From CAWANF01 sp963783355 (GTDB taxonomy: Bacteria > Bacteroidota > Rhodothermia > Balneolales > DATFMH01), in contig CAWANF010000005.1 in the NCBI GenBank assembly GCA_963783355.1, positions 1 through 64,000 on the forward strand: 64,000 nucleotides of DNA. Direction: 5' to 3'. Both the position numbers and the translations under genes were made by a program. Positions within the stretch are counted from its first letter, which is position 1, and every line of letters starts with the position of its first letter. The notes below the pieces were generated by a model, which saw only the letters and a list, made by a program, of their open reading frames with translations, was not told the DNA's origin and made no database searches. Shown here piece after piece: positions 7,261 through 18,300 of this stretch.

Positions 7261-10200
7261 ATGCAGCTGTTTTCTATAACATCCAATGATAAACATCTTC
7301 TATTCGAAGAACTGATTAAAAAGATTCGTGCCCGTCCCACGAATGAGACTCTTATTCTCGTTTCCAATCAGCTGATGGTTCGTCATTTGCGTGTACATTT
7401 GCAGAATAAATTGACCGGATTCGCGCCACGTATCGTCCCACTGGAATCATGGCTCGAAGAACTTTCCATATCGGGATTAAATCCTCAAAATCGTCCGGCA
7501 CATATCCTTGATCCTGTCGATGAACGTCCGCTGTTTCTGGAAAACTGGATACGTTCTCATGACGATACCCGGATTAAAAAATTTACCGGAACACAATCAG
7601 TAAAAATTATCTCTGATATTATTGGGGATTTGCATCGTGCTCGTTTACCTCTGAATCAGCTTCTGGCAGAAATTAAGAAACAAGGCAGCACTAATAATTC
7701 GGATTTCGGCTATCTCCTGGAACAATATGGAAACAAACTTCAATCTTTGAATTGGATCGACCGGGAACAGCTTCCTGCACTTAATTTCCATCCACTGCCT
7801 TTTCTTCTGAGAGAATCGCAGATCATTATATATGAAACCGGATTCCTGTTTGAAAGCCAAAAAGACGGACTGGAGCGAATATTCTCCGGCATTAAACTTT
7901 CCGATCAGCATGAAATTTCTTCATTTCAATACGAACCCGATGAAGCGGGAACCGGTGTGACTCCAAACGCTTGGTTTCAGGATAAATCCATATCGATGGG
8001 ATTCCCTTTCACAAATAAATTTCTTCACATTGAAACCCACCCGGATATTATAACGACCAAGCTTTCTGAAAATGAACAGCTTTCTGAAGACGAACTACAT
8101 TCGCTGGATTCGGATGCATTCCATATTGATATTAAACACAATCCACGCGCTGAACTCACAGAAGCTCTCAGACTTATTAAGTGGTCCATATCTCATAAAA
8201 AACCCGGTGAATCTGGCTCTAAATTTAGCGATTACATTATTCTGGCCGGGAATCTGCAACAATATCAACCTTATGCTGAAGCTTTATCGGCTAAATTCGA
8301 AGTTCCGGTTTATGTGACACGGGGACCCGCAAGAAGCAGCCATCCGATTATTCGCCGGTTCTCGCTTCTTCTTTCTCTCGGACTTAACGACTTCCAAATC
8401 GACGATATTTACCAAATCTTCGCCGACAACCAGTTCAAACTGCCTCAACTGGAAGATGACGATGAGAATGCCACGCCCAACATCCGGAGTTTTTGTCATT
8501 TCTGCCGAATCTACAATTTGCGGACTCTCCAGGAAGCAACAGAACGAATTGAAGACATTTCTTCGCGGGAATTGCATCGTATTTCCACGGATAAAGCTTT
8601 TGACAATGAAGAATCCAGGAAACAGGCGATCTCTAAGGTAGAAAAGAACATCTCCTATTATCTCGATGTCATCCGGGTATTGGAACATTTCAGAAAATCA
8701 TATCCAACCGGAGTAAATCCTCTTTCATCGTGGGTTAAATGGGGACAAGAACTCATCGACCGGCAAAACAACCTGGGCAGTTCCACCGCTAACCAGGCAC
8801 GCCAGGATCTGCTCATCCTTCTACAGAACATACTGGATACCCACGAGAGATTACATATCTCCCGGCAACTGTCCACGGATGAATTCGTTGAAATTGTCAA
8901 AGTAGCTCTGGAAAGTGACCGGGAATCGCCTGAAGATAATCCCGGCGCCGTTTTAATTTCCGATGCCACCTATTTTGGTGAAACACAAGATACAACAACA
9001 TTTTTGTTAGGCCTGAACGAAGGCAGCTTTCCCCGGCCTGTCAAAAATGATTTCCTTCATTTCCGGTATCAGCAGGAATTGAATCTCTTGTTTCGCGACC
9101 GGAATCCGGATCCTTTCCTTGAAGCCCGATATCATCTGCAACGACAACTGGATAATGCAGAAAGCCTTTATATTTCCCGTCCTATGACATTGGGAAATGG
9201 CAAAACCATCGGTTCATCATTGTGGCAGGATTTACTCTATATCATGAATCTTTATGAATCATCCATTCCTGATGACTGGCGTTGGCCCGTTATACCGCTG
9301 AATGTCACATTATCTGTCTTTGAAAACAATCTTTTTATTGGTGAAAGTGTGAGTTCAGCCGTTTCCCAAATGTGGAACCAACCCAGCAAAGAACCGGCCA
9401 AATTAGTTGCTGCTATTGAATGGGAACGTCAGCACAGCGAGAAAATGGGTATGTACGATGGAACGTTGACCGATACCGGGAATCCGGACTGGGATATTCT
9501 TTCAAAACGCAATGTAGATGATTGGTGGCAAAGGAAAATCTACCAAGGCTATTTTCCCAGCTCGATATCCAAACTGGACGAATATTCGGGCTCACCGATT
9601 GATTACTTTTTCAACAGGGTTCTGCGGCTCGAACCCATCGCGCGTTATCGTGACGACGCGGAATCGGATGTTAAGGGCATCATTTTGCATCAGATTTTGC
9701 AGGATTTTTATACCGCTGATTCCGCTTATGCTCAGAATCATACCAAACTCGTCGACCCGGTACACGATTCGTTTGATTTGGCCCGGGCACGAATGGATGA
9801 AATCACAGAGCAAATTTTCAACGAATATGACGACCGTCTTGGTCACCCTGATTCGCCGTTCCCGGCATCTCTACGGAATAATATGAAGCGAATCCTGAGT
9901 GGGTTTTTGAAATATGAGAAAAACCGGCTTGAATTGTTTGAATATGAAATAGCTCAAAGATTCAAACCTGCTTCCTTTTTTGAAAACAGTGGGTTTTCCA
10001 TGGAATATTACTGGGAGTTTGATATCGATATTCCTGATATTCCTGTTCCTTTGCGCCTTAAAGGTTTCATCGATCGTATCGACTGGGATCCTGAAACGCA
10101 AAGAGCTATTGTTTTTGATTATAAATCGGGCGGATACAGCATCAAAAACTTCAAAAATGAAACCAGCCAGGGACTCAGTTTTCAATTACCTGTTTATGGT

Positions 10201-10623
10201 TTAGCACTCATAAAGAACGGGGTAAAATCGTTTGTCGGGGCCTATTATTACCTGCCCATCGAAGGTGCACAGAGTCAGATTAGCCTGAAGCAGTTTTTCG
10301 GTGACATCGATCTGTTAAATCAGGAAAAAATTTACTGGCGAGGCAAGAAAAAAAGTGATTTCAAAGGATTATTGGACACTTCTGAGGTCAGGAATTTCCT
10401 TGAAATAATTATCCGTGAAAATGTTACCAACATGCTGCATCTCATGCATAGAGGCACCTTTCACCTGCCTTTGAATGGAGAGAAAAAATATTCGGACTAT
10501 AAAATCATCAGCCGGTACCAGTCTTTGGTACAGGAAGAACGGTTGCGGTTAGAAAAATCAAGGGATACGAATTCCGGATTATCCCGTTACTATTATCCAA
10601 AAGAAATTTTGAGTGTCGATTAA
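7261..10623 (+). CDS. addB: AddB-like subunit of helicase-nuclease, PD-(D/E)XK nuclease
   Basis: The 1,120-residue protein is the AddB/RexB-type partner of AddA, which processes double-strand DNA ends for recombination. The N-terminal two thirds are a degenerate UvrD-like helicase fold with no Walker A lysine visible in ETLILVSNQLMVRHLR. The C-terminal third is a RecB-type nuclease, with GIILHQILQDFY near residue 808 and the catalytic AIVFDYKSG near 946-954. No cysteines are present in the C-terminal region, so the iron-sulfur cluster of Bacillus AddB appears to be missing. The stop codon overlaps the addA start by one base. A 6-bp inverted repeat (TGACAG/CTGTCA, 7194-7208) lies in the upstream region; its role is unknown. 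Confidence 0.85.
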   Translation: MQLFSITSNDKHLLFEELIKKIRARPTNETLILVSNQLMVRHLRVHLQNKLTGFAPRIVPLESWLEELSISGLNPQNRPAHILDPVDERPLFLENWIRSHDDTRIKKFTGTQSVKIISDIIGDLHRARLPLNQLLAEIKKQGSTNNSDFGYLLEQYGNKLQSLNWIDREQLPALNFHPLPFLLRESQIIIYETGFLFESQKDGLERIFSGIKLSDQHEISSFQYEPDEAGTGVTPNAWFQDKSISMGFPFTNKFLHIETHPDIITTKLSENEQLSEDELHSLDSDAFHIDIKHNPRAELTEALRLIKWSISHKKPGESGSKFSDYIILAGNLQQYQPYAEALSAKFEVPVYVTRGPARSSHPIIRRFSLLLSLGLNDFQIDDIYQIFADNQFKLPQLEDDDENATPNIRSFCHFCRIYNLRTLQEATERIEDISSRELHRISTDKAFDNEESRKQAISKVEKNISYYLDVIRVLEHFRKSYPTGVNPLSSWVKWGQELIDRQNNLGSSTANQARQDLLILLQNILDTHERLHISRQLSTDEFVEIVKVALESDRESPEDNPGAVLISDATYFGETQDTTTFLLGLNEGSFPRPVKNDFLHFRYQQELNLLFRDRNPDPFLEARYHLQRQLDNAESLYISRPMTLGNGKTIGSSLWQDLLYIMNLYESSIPDDWRWPVIPLNVTLSVFENNLFIGESVSSAVSQMWNQPSKEPAKLVAAIEWERQHSEKMGMYDGTLTDTGNPDWDILSKRNVDDWWQRKIYQGYFPSSISKLDEYSGSPIDYFFNRVLRLEPIARYRDDAESDVKGIILHQILQDFYTADSAYAQNHTKLVDPVHDSFDLARARMDEITEQIFNEYDDRLGHPDSPFPASLRNNMKRILSGFLKYEKNRLELFEYEIAQRFKPASFFENSGFSMEYYWEFDIDIPDIPVPLRLKGFIDRIDWDPETQRAIVFDYKSGGYSIKNFKNETSQGLSFQLPVYGLALIKNGVKSFVGAYYYLPIEGAQSQISLKQFFGDIDLLNQEKIYWRGKKKSDFKGLLDTSEVRNFLEIIIRENVTNMLHLMHRGTFHLPLNGEKKYSDYKIISRYQSLVQEERLRLEKSRDTNSGLSRYYYPKEILSVD

Positions 10624-13600
10624 TGGATGAACTGGAAAATATAAAAAACACGCTTGAACAATCGGAAGGGAACATCATTCTGAAAGCCGGCGCGGGTACC
10701 GGCAAAACATTCAATCTTACCGAACGGGTTTCCTATTTGATAACCGGTGAAAAATGCCGGATTGATCAGATATTAGCCCTGACTTTCACGGATTTTTCGG
10801 CTGCCGAAATGAGAGAACGTATTTATGCCCGGATAAGTGGAGCCGTGAATGAAACGGATGATCCGGAATTAAGAGAACATTTATTAAGGGAAAAACGGGA
10901 ATTCGGAAAAAATTATATCTCAACATTTCACTCATTTTGTACGCGTATCCTACAATATTATCCCGATGAAGTGGCGCAGATTTCCATCGGAAATATGCCT
11001 CAGGACCTCGACAATGAATCGTTTGGCACATTGTCAGCTACCCGGCTGGAATCGGGATTTGAGATACTAAATGAATATGACGAGTCTATTCTAAAACAAG
11101 ACTGGCGAAAAGCTTTTTATAAGAAATACAAAGATCATCCTGGTTTGAAGAACCAGCTACGAAGCCTGAGAAGCCGGGAACTGGAAGGTATTTTAGAAAC
11201 CATCACCTCGCTTGATGAAGAACATCTACTTAAGCTGGCCACTCTGTCGACAGGCGATTATCTAAGTATCCTACATGATCTGGCATCCCAATTCCAGAAA
11301 GAAGCCAATGCACTGTTTTCCGAAGTCCGGAATCTGTTATCCGCCAACCGGGACTGGTTTAAAAAACCTATAGATATTCCTGAAAATCCGGAAGGTTATT
11401 TCGAGGCTGATTATACGGCTAAAACAGGAAAATTGAACAAAAGGAAGACTGTTCCAGAATGCAAAGAGCTCATCGAGAGCACCTTCGACCCGATAGCGGA
11501 AGAAATGAAATACAAATTCGATTTTTCAGCCTCCATATCGGAATATCTGAATAATGTCGGCGCTCAGCGAATCCGGGAATCACGCACGCCGGACGAATTT
11601 AATCTCAACGACGAAGCCTTTTGGAATATGACCGAACTGGCTGAATTGAGTCTTCGGTGGAGCCAGTTTTTACGTTTTCAGAGATTCTCCATCCATAAAC
11701 TCAATTTCGATGATATCATTTGGCTGACCGTTACCCTCTTTAGAACTAATCCCGGTATTGCGCTACAATTACGAAACCGTTTTCGCTATGTATTGGTTGA
11801 TGAATTCCAGGATACCGACCAAAAACAATGGGAAATTGTCAAAAATATATCACGCTGGGATGATGGCGGCAATTTGCTGATTGTTGGCGATATGAAACAG
11901 GCGATTTATCGTTTCCGCGGCGGGGAAGTGACTATGATGCGTGTGGCTGAAGAGGAATTAACGAACCTTGATCATCAAAAAGCGAACATACTGAAACTGC
12001 CCTATTCCTTCCGCTCCAACTACAAGATTGTTACCTTCAGCAACGGTTTATTTAATTCCTGTTTCTCTGATTATTCTGATGATGTAAAATTCAAAGCGGA
12101 ACCTCAACCGCTTCAGGTCCCGCCTGATGGTTTACCCGGCAGAAAAGATTTACCCGGTCATATTGCCCTTTTAGACTTCTCAAAAGATGAACTTCCCAAC
12201 GAGAAACTGAACGAATCGCTGCATTCTTTCTTACAAGATGAAAAACCACAACGTATTGAGGCACTTAGAATTGCACGATTGCTACATGAAATCAAAAACG
12301 GACATTTAGACGACCGATACCGCAGTATTCGTGAGAAAATCGAGAACAATGAAAAAGCGATTGGAATACTAACCAGAAACCGTACCAATCAGCCTTTGTT
12401 AGAACAAGCCCTGCGTTTGTATCATCTTCCTTACACCCTTTCCAGCGGACGCGGGTTTTTCAACAACCAGGAAGTGATGGACTGCCTGAACCTGCTCTCA
12501 TTTCTGCTGGATGCACACGATGATCTGTCTTTTGTCGGTATTCTTCGTTCTCCTTTTGTTGGCTTCTCTGATGCCGGTTTGCTTGCATTGCGAAATGAGA
12601 TTGATCATCATAATGGCAATACATTCTGGGAAGTGGCCCGGCGAATGTCGAAAAATACAAATGATTCTTTGCTTCCACCCGATGACCTGGCAATCAAGTC
12701 GGCTATCCCGGTTCTGGAAAATCTTCGTGATCAGTCAAAATATATTCGTGTTTCAGATCTGCTGGAAGAAGCTCTCCGGCTAACACCTTACTTTGCAGCT
12801 TACTCCGGTCATGCTCAAATTCAACAAAATTTATTTAAACTTTTAGATATCGTTCGTAATCTGGAACAGGAAGGACAGGGCAATCTTTTTGAAATCACCA
12901 ATTTTCTGCGCATCCAGATGGAACAGCAGTCGAAGGAGAAGGATGCAGAATTGCCGGATACCGGCTCCATCCAAATCATGACCATCCATGGTTCCAAAGG
13001 CCTGGAATTCCCGATGGTTATCATTGCGGATATGAACTCGGGAAACGCCAATGGCGGGCATGGGAAAACGGTACAATTGAGTCCATCGGATGCCTATTTC
13101 AATGATTTGCCTTTGATAGCTTATAAGGATGAAGACAAAGCGAATGACGAACAAATCGACGAACCCCAGTTCATTTGGGATTTACTTTCGAGGCAAAACA
13201 AGGAGCGTGATATTGCAGAACAAAAACGACTGTTCTATGTTGCCGTCACCCGGGCACAGACACATTTAATTTTAGCTGACAGCCGAAACTATCCTTCCAC
13301 ATGGAGGAAAATGCAGGATAGTTTCAGTGGTTTTTTAAATAAATGGCTCGATTCAGAAATCAAGGAGGATCCCGAATTGATGGAACGCGTCAATCTGAGT
13401 GAAGAAGAATTGCAGGAAATATACGTTCAGGTTACCGGCCGTTCAGATACATCACAAAATGAGTCACCGGTTATTAAGCGTCAGCTCCTGGATTCGGTAT
13501 CGGTGAATGAGGCTCTGGAACAAGCTTCGATTCCAAGCAGGAATGTATCTTATCACCCTGATGAGGATTCGAATAACCAAATCACAGCGCTTGCCGGTGA

Positions 13601-14141
13601 ACAGTGGAAGATTCTGCCTGCTAACACAGCAGGAACGTTGGTTCATAAATTGCTGGAGTTGGAGTTAAATGACCCGGACGATCAAAAAATGCTTTTGGAA
13701 AACCTGCTAAGTAAGGATGGTTTTGATATAACGAAAGCAGAAATCAACGAGGACATACAAAGATTGTCAAAACATGCCCATAATGCACGGCAGTGGCTGC
13801 AAACTCATTTTCCAAATCCCCGGCAAATTCTCCATGAAACAGCTTTTGAATGCACTGTTGCGCTCAATGACAATCCACAATATATTCGCGGAGTCATTGA
13901 TTTGATAATTGAAGATCAATACGGCCAATGGAATATTATTGATTTCAAAACCAACAGTGTTAAAGATCAAAAATACCGGGAAGTGGCTCGATTGTCCGGT
14001 TATGATCAACAGCTTAAGATGTATTGTCTTGCTGCAGAGGAATTGTCTGATTCCAGTATTCATGTTACTTCAGATCATGCAAAATTATTGTTTTCAGAAC
14101 CTGATGGCGGTTTTGCCCTTTCTATGTCTGAATTGAAATAA
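10623..14141 (+). CDS. addA: AddA-like UvrD/REP helicase with C-terminal nuclease
   Basis: ATP-driven 3'-5' helicase and nuclease subunit that works with AddB at broken DNA ends. Of 1,172 residues, Walker A AGAGTGKT is at 22-29, motif II VDEFQDTD near 392-399, QAIYRFRGG follows, and motif V HGSKGLEFP lies near 786. Motif VI LFYVAVTRAQTH is near 872. A RecB-type nuclease domain closes the protein, with TLVHKLLELEL and WNIIDFKTNS near 1,105. Both the helicase and nuclease signatures are intact. It is translationally coupled to addB (ATG shares the last base of the addB stop). Confidence 0.93.
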   Translation: MDELENIKNTLEQSEGNIILKAGAGTGKTFNLTERVSYLITGEKCRIDQILALTFTDFSAAEMRERIYARISGAVNETDDPELREHLLREKREFGKNYISTFHSFCTRILQYYPDEVAQISIGNMPQDLDNESFGTLSATRLESGFEILNEYDESILKQDWRKAFYKKYKDHPGLKNQLRSLRSRELEGILETITSLDEEHLLKLATLSTGDYLSILHDLASQFQKEANALFSEVRNLLSANRDWFKKPIDIPENPEGYFEADYTAKTGKLNKRKTVPECKELIESTFDPIAEEMKYKFDFSASISEYLNNVGAQRIRESRTPDEFNLNDEAFWNMTELAELSLRWSQFLRFQRFSIHKLNFDDIIWLTVTLFRTNPGIALQLRNRFRYVLVDEFQDTDQKQWEIVKNISRWDDGGNLLIVGDMKQAIYRFRGGEVTMMRVAEEELTNLDHQKANILKLPYSFRSNYKIVTFSNGLFNSCFSDYSDDVKFKAEPQPLQVPPDGLPGRKDLPGHIALLDFSKDELPNEKLNESLHSFLQDEKPQRIEALRIARLLHEIKNGHLDDRYRSIREKIENNEKAIGILTRNRTNQPLLEQALRLYHLPYTLSSGRGFFNNQEVMDCLNLLSFLLDAHDDLSFVGILRSPFVGFSDAGLLALRNEIDHHNGNTFWEVARRMSKNTNDSLLPPDDLAIKSAIPVLENLRDQSKYIRVSDLLEEALRLTPYFAAYSGHAQIQQNLFKLLDIVRNLEQEGQGNLFEITNFLRIQMEQQSKEKDAELPDTGSIQIMTIHGSKGLEFPMVIIADMNSGNANGGHGKTVQLSPSDAYFNDLPLIAYKDEDKANDEQIDEPQFIWDLLSRQNKERDIAEQKRLFYVAVTRAQTHLILADSRNYPSTWRKMQDSFSGFLNKWLDSEIKEDPELMERVNLSEEELQEIYVQVTGRSDTSQNESPVIKRQLLDSVSVNEALEQASIPSRNVSYHPDEDSNNQITALAGEQWKILPANTAGTLVHKLLELELNDPDDQKMLLENLLSKDGFDITKAEINEDIQRLSKHAHNARQWLQTHFPNPRQILHETAFECTVALNDNPQYIRGVIDLIIEDQYGQWNIIDFKTNSVKDQKYREVARLSGYDQQLKMYCLAAEELSDSSIHVTSDHAKLLFSEPDGGFALSMSELK

Positions 14142-14150
14142 ATACAATTT

Positions 14151-14233
14151 GAATCACAGATTGAACAGATCGTACGATTGCACTGATTAAAAGAACATTC
14201 ACAATAATGGAATCCGTGTAGTCCGTTAATCGT
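14151..14233. repeat. Possible dispersed intergenic repeat (CACAGATT / AATCCGTGTAGTCCG type)
   Basis: The gap between addA and dapA contains AATCACAGATTGAACAGAT followed 50 bp later by AATCCGTGTAGTCCGTTAAT. Short iterated words of this style recur as interspersed repeats in many genomes. Only one copy is present in this window, so the repeat status is recalled rather than shown. Confidence 0.35.
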
Positions 14234-14354
14234 AAATAATTTGATGGCCCGAATAAAATTTATTCAAGATGATAACCGTATATAAGGAGCTCTGATATAA
14301 ACTTCTTATATTGGACGCGTAAATTATTTTATAAAGATTGTAAAACAAAGTATC

Positions 14355-15245
14355 ATGGCACAGGAACATATCTTTCGGGGATTATCCGTAGCAATTGTTA
14401 CCCCGTTTAATGAAGATTTCAGTATAGACAAAGAAGCCTATGTTCGCCATTTAAATTACATGATTGATGGCGGCGTGGACGGCTTGGTCGTATGCGGAAC
14501 TACAGGCGAAAGTCCAACATTCAGCGACGACGAATTTTCTTACTTAATTGAAACGGCTGTCTCGGTATCAGCCGGACGATGCAAAGTTATTGCCGGTTCC
14601 GGGTCTAATGACACAGCGAAATCCATTAAGCGTTCTAAGTTAGCCAAAGATTTAAATGCCGACGGCCTTTTGATCGTTGCTCCATATTACAATAAACCGG
14701 TTCAGGAAGGTTTATTAGCTCATTATCGTGCCATTGCCGATGCAACGGACCTACCGGTTATTGTCTATAATGTTCCGGGACGTACTTCTGTCAACATTTT
14801 GCCGGAAACCATTGCAAAATTGGCGGAACACCCCAATATCGTGGCCGTCAAAGAAGCCAGCGGTGATATTCAGCAGGTTATGAAAATCATTGGTTCTGTT
14901 CCTTCCGATTTTTCGGTTCTTTCGGGTGATGACGCCATGACACTTCCGCTTATTGCTGCAGGCGGAAAAGGTATTATTTCTGTAGCAGGAAATGAAGTCC
15001 CAGCCAAAATGAAAAAATACGCCGACACTTGCCTGAGTGGCAATATGGATGAAGCTCGAAAACTTCACTATGAATTGCAGCCCCTGATGTTAGCAAATTT
15101 CTGGCAAAGCAATCCCATTCCTGTTAAGGCCGCACTTTCCATGATGGGAAGAATGAAAAATATTCTTCGGCTGCCTTTGGTTCCGCTGGATAATAAATTT
15201 GAATCCCAGCTGGAAAAGATACTTCAGGATCTCGGGGCAGTTTAA
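14355..15245 (+). CDS. dapA: 4-hydroxy-tetrahydrodipicolinate synthase
   Basis: Condenses pyruvate and aspartate semialdehyde in the lysine/diaminopimelate pathway. The 296-residue TIM barrel shows GTTGESPTFSDDE (residues about 49-61), the catalytic tyrosine in VIVYNVPGRT, and the Schiff-base lysine in VAVKEASGD (about residue 166). GDDAMTLPLIAAGGKGIISVAGNE follows. It stands alone between addA and a clear terminator hairpin. Confidence 0.97.
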   Translation: MAQEHIFRGLSVAIVTPFNEDFSIDKEAYVRHLNYMIDGGVDGLVVCGTTGESPTFSDDEFSYLIETAVSVSAGRCKVIAGSGSNDTAKSIKRSKLAKDLNADGLLIVAPYYNKPVQEGLLAHYRAIADATDLPVIVYNVPGRTSVNILPETIAKLAEHPNIVAVKEASGDIQQVMKIIGSVPSDFSVLSGDDAMTLPLIAAGGKGIISVAGNEVPAKMKKYADTCLSGNMDEARKLHYELQPLMLANFWQSNPIPVKAALSMMGRMKNILRLPLVPLDNKFESQLEKILQDLGAV

Positions 15246-15263
15246 TAATTTTCCTTTTTAAAT

Positions 15264-15294
15264 AAAAAGCCGGACATAAAAACCGGCTTTTTTT
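15264..15294 (+). terminator. Rho-independent terminator after dapA
   Basis: AAAAAGCCGG and CCGGCTTTTTT form a GC-rich stem with a 9-nt A-rich loop, followed by a T-run, about 20 bp after the dapA stop. The A-run on the other side means it can also end the convergent gene to its right. Confidence 0.9.
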
Positions 15295-15313
15295 ATACCT
15301 ATATAATTTTTCT

Positions 15314-18300
15314 CTAATCGTTTGATAAGTATACCGGGTTGGGAACTCCCAGGTTTTTCACCAACGCATTGAATTTCGGGATTGAATTCGAATACACTTC
15401 ATGCAGACGATTCATCTGTTCATCAACCTGGCCCGAGAGTATGTCATAGGTGGTATACATGGAATGAGACGGCCGGGTATAGGATGTCTGAATAAACTGA
15501 GCCAGGCTTGCCAGCATCGTATGCAGCTTGTATTCATGATTCAGTTCCTGCTCCGGTGCTTTAGCTTTGGTTTGAATCAGATGATCCTGAATATCCGATA
15601 AGGTATCCAAAATCGGCCGGGCTGCTTTTTTCAGTTCATCAATTTTGGGATAATCTTTCAGTTGGGCCAGAAAATCATTCAGCTCTTTCCGGGTTTTCAT
15701 CAGATGATTGATGGAACGGTCTGTGACATTCAGCTCATTATGAATTTTCATCAATAAGTCGAGTTCCGCCTGCAAATCTGCCTGAGTAGATGGATTCCGG
15801 GGATCTTTAATGACCGTAAAATCCTGCTCCATACTTTTACTATCGACCGTTAATATCGCTTTATAAGTTCCGGGAATAACCTTCGGGCCAGCCAGTGACG
15901 CATCGTACGTATAATGTTTTCCGTCACCCAAAAATACTCCTGGAACGGGAACAGCATCGGGATATTTGAGATCCCAAACGAATCGGTTCATCCCTATTTT
16001 CCCGGACAGAACATCATTGAATTGTTTTGTAGAATCCGTGTAATAATCTTCAGATTCTTTCTTTTTACCACTAAACGTTCGGATGGTGTCACCCGACATC
16101 GTCAACAATGATAGTTTGATGTCTTTTGGTTTCGATTTCAGCGTATAAAAGAATACCGCTCCGTTCGGCGGATTCTCACCAAATGTCTCACCGGGACGAT
16201 GTCCGCTGCTGCCTTTCATCATGTACGTATGCTCCGGTTTGAAGAGATGAAAATCAGTTTTCTCCACCGATTCGGAAAGCTGTCTCAAAGGTTTGAGGTT
16301 ATCCATAATCCAGAATCCGCGGCCGTGAGTAGCAATGACCAAATCATTTTCCCGATCCTGAATTTGAATATCCCTGACCGAAACACTGGGCAGATTTAAT
16401 TGAAGCGGCTGCCAGTTCTTCCCATCATTAAAGGAAATCCAGACTCCCCGTTCGGTACCAACATAAAGCAAACCTTTTTTACGGGTATCTTCCCGAATGA
16501 CACGGGTAAATTCGTAATCAGGAATATCGTGTGTGATATTTTCCCAGTGTTTGCCAAAATCTGTTGTTTTGAACAGATAAGGATGAAAATCATCAAGTTT
16601 GTAACGCGTTGCCGCCACATAAGCCGTACCGACGTCAAAATGGGATGGTTCTATGATACTGACGATAGCACGATCCGGGAAATTTTTCGGAGTCACATTT
16701 TCCCAGTGTTTACCTCCGTCCTGCGTCACATGGATTAAGCCATCATCAGAACCGGCCCAAAGCACGCCTTCTTTAACCGGTGATTCGGCCAATGCGAAAA
16801 TCGTATTATAAAAATAGTTCCCGTTATTGTCTTTGGTGATAGGGCCACCGGACGGACCTTGTTTTGATTTTTCATTACGGGTCAAATCCGGGCTGATGCG
16901 TGTCCAGTTCATTCCTTCATCCGTACTTTTAAACACGTATTGTGCACCGGTATAAAGGATTTTAGGATCATGATTAGAAACCATCATCGGGAAGGTCCAG
17001 TTGAACCGATATTTTACTTCCGCCGCCGTTGCTCCTGGGTGCTTATTGTAGGCTAAAACATCGATGCGCTGACTCTGATGATTAACTTCGTTATAACGGG
17101 TAATATAACCATCGTAACTGCCACCATACGTTATCGTCGGATGGGCAGGATTTGGGACCACATAAGCATCTTCGCCTCCGGCAACCGGGTACCAGTCATT
17201 TGAAGTGATTCCATAACTGTCAGTTCTGCTTAAAATACTCATCGAGGTATTATCCTGTTGAGGGCCATACAAATGATACGGAAATCGGTTATCCAGAGCG
17301 ACATGATAAAACTGAGCCGTATTCTGATCTTCAAGCGTCCAGGTTTTTCCACTATTTCGTGTGACAATAGCTCCACCATCGTCGCCTTCAATCATATGAT
17401 CAGGCCTGTTCGGATTAATCCAAAGCACATGCTCATCACCGTGATGCGTTTGAATCCTGTTGAAAGTCTTACCACCGTCAATCGATTTATAAACTCCAAG
17501 TACCAATGCATAAACCACATTTTGATCTTTAGGATCGGCAAATATGCGGTTAAAATACCAGTTCCGAACCATAAGGCGTGGATCTTTACCTACCAGCGAC
17601 CACGTTTTCCCGGCATTGTCCGACCGAAATAATCCACCGTGTTTCGATTCAACCAAAGCCCAAACCCGGTTTGAGTTGGCACCTGAAACCGCCAGGCCTA
17701 TTTTACCAATAACCCCTTTGGGCAGTCCCGGATCACGGGTGATATTAGTCCAGTGATCCCCTCCATCGGTACTTTTATAAATTCCACTGCCCGGACCACC
17801 GCTGGAAACCGTCCATGACCTCGTGTACGCCTGCCACATAGCAGCGTACAAAATTCTTGAATTGTTGGGGTCCATCACAAGATCGATAGCTCCTGTTTTT
17901 TCATCCACGTATAAAATCTTCGACCAGGTTTTACCACCGTCCGTCGAACGAAACACTCCCCGTTCTTTATTATCGCCCCAGGCATGTCCCATAGCGGCAA
18001 CATAAACGATGTCCGGATTATCCGGATCAACTACAATGCTGCCGATAAACTGAGTATCATTTAAGCCAATATGTTTCCATGTTTTTCCGGCGTCTGTTGA
18101 TTTATACACTCCATCACCGGGGGTAATATTGCTGCGCATGTTGGTTTCACCGGTTCCGACATAGACCACATTCGGGTCAGACGGGGCCACGGTTATGGCA
18201 CCAATTCCAGTCGTGTTAAAATATCCATCCGACACATTCAGCCAGGTTACTCCTCCATCTGTCGATTTCCAGACCCCACCACCTTCAGCACCGAAGTAAT

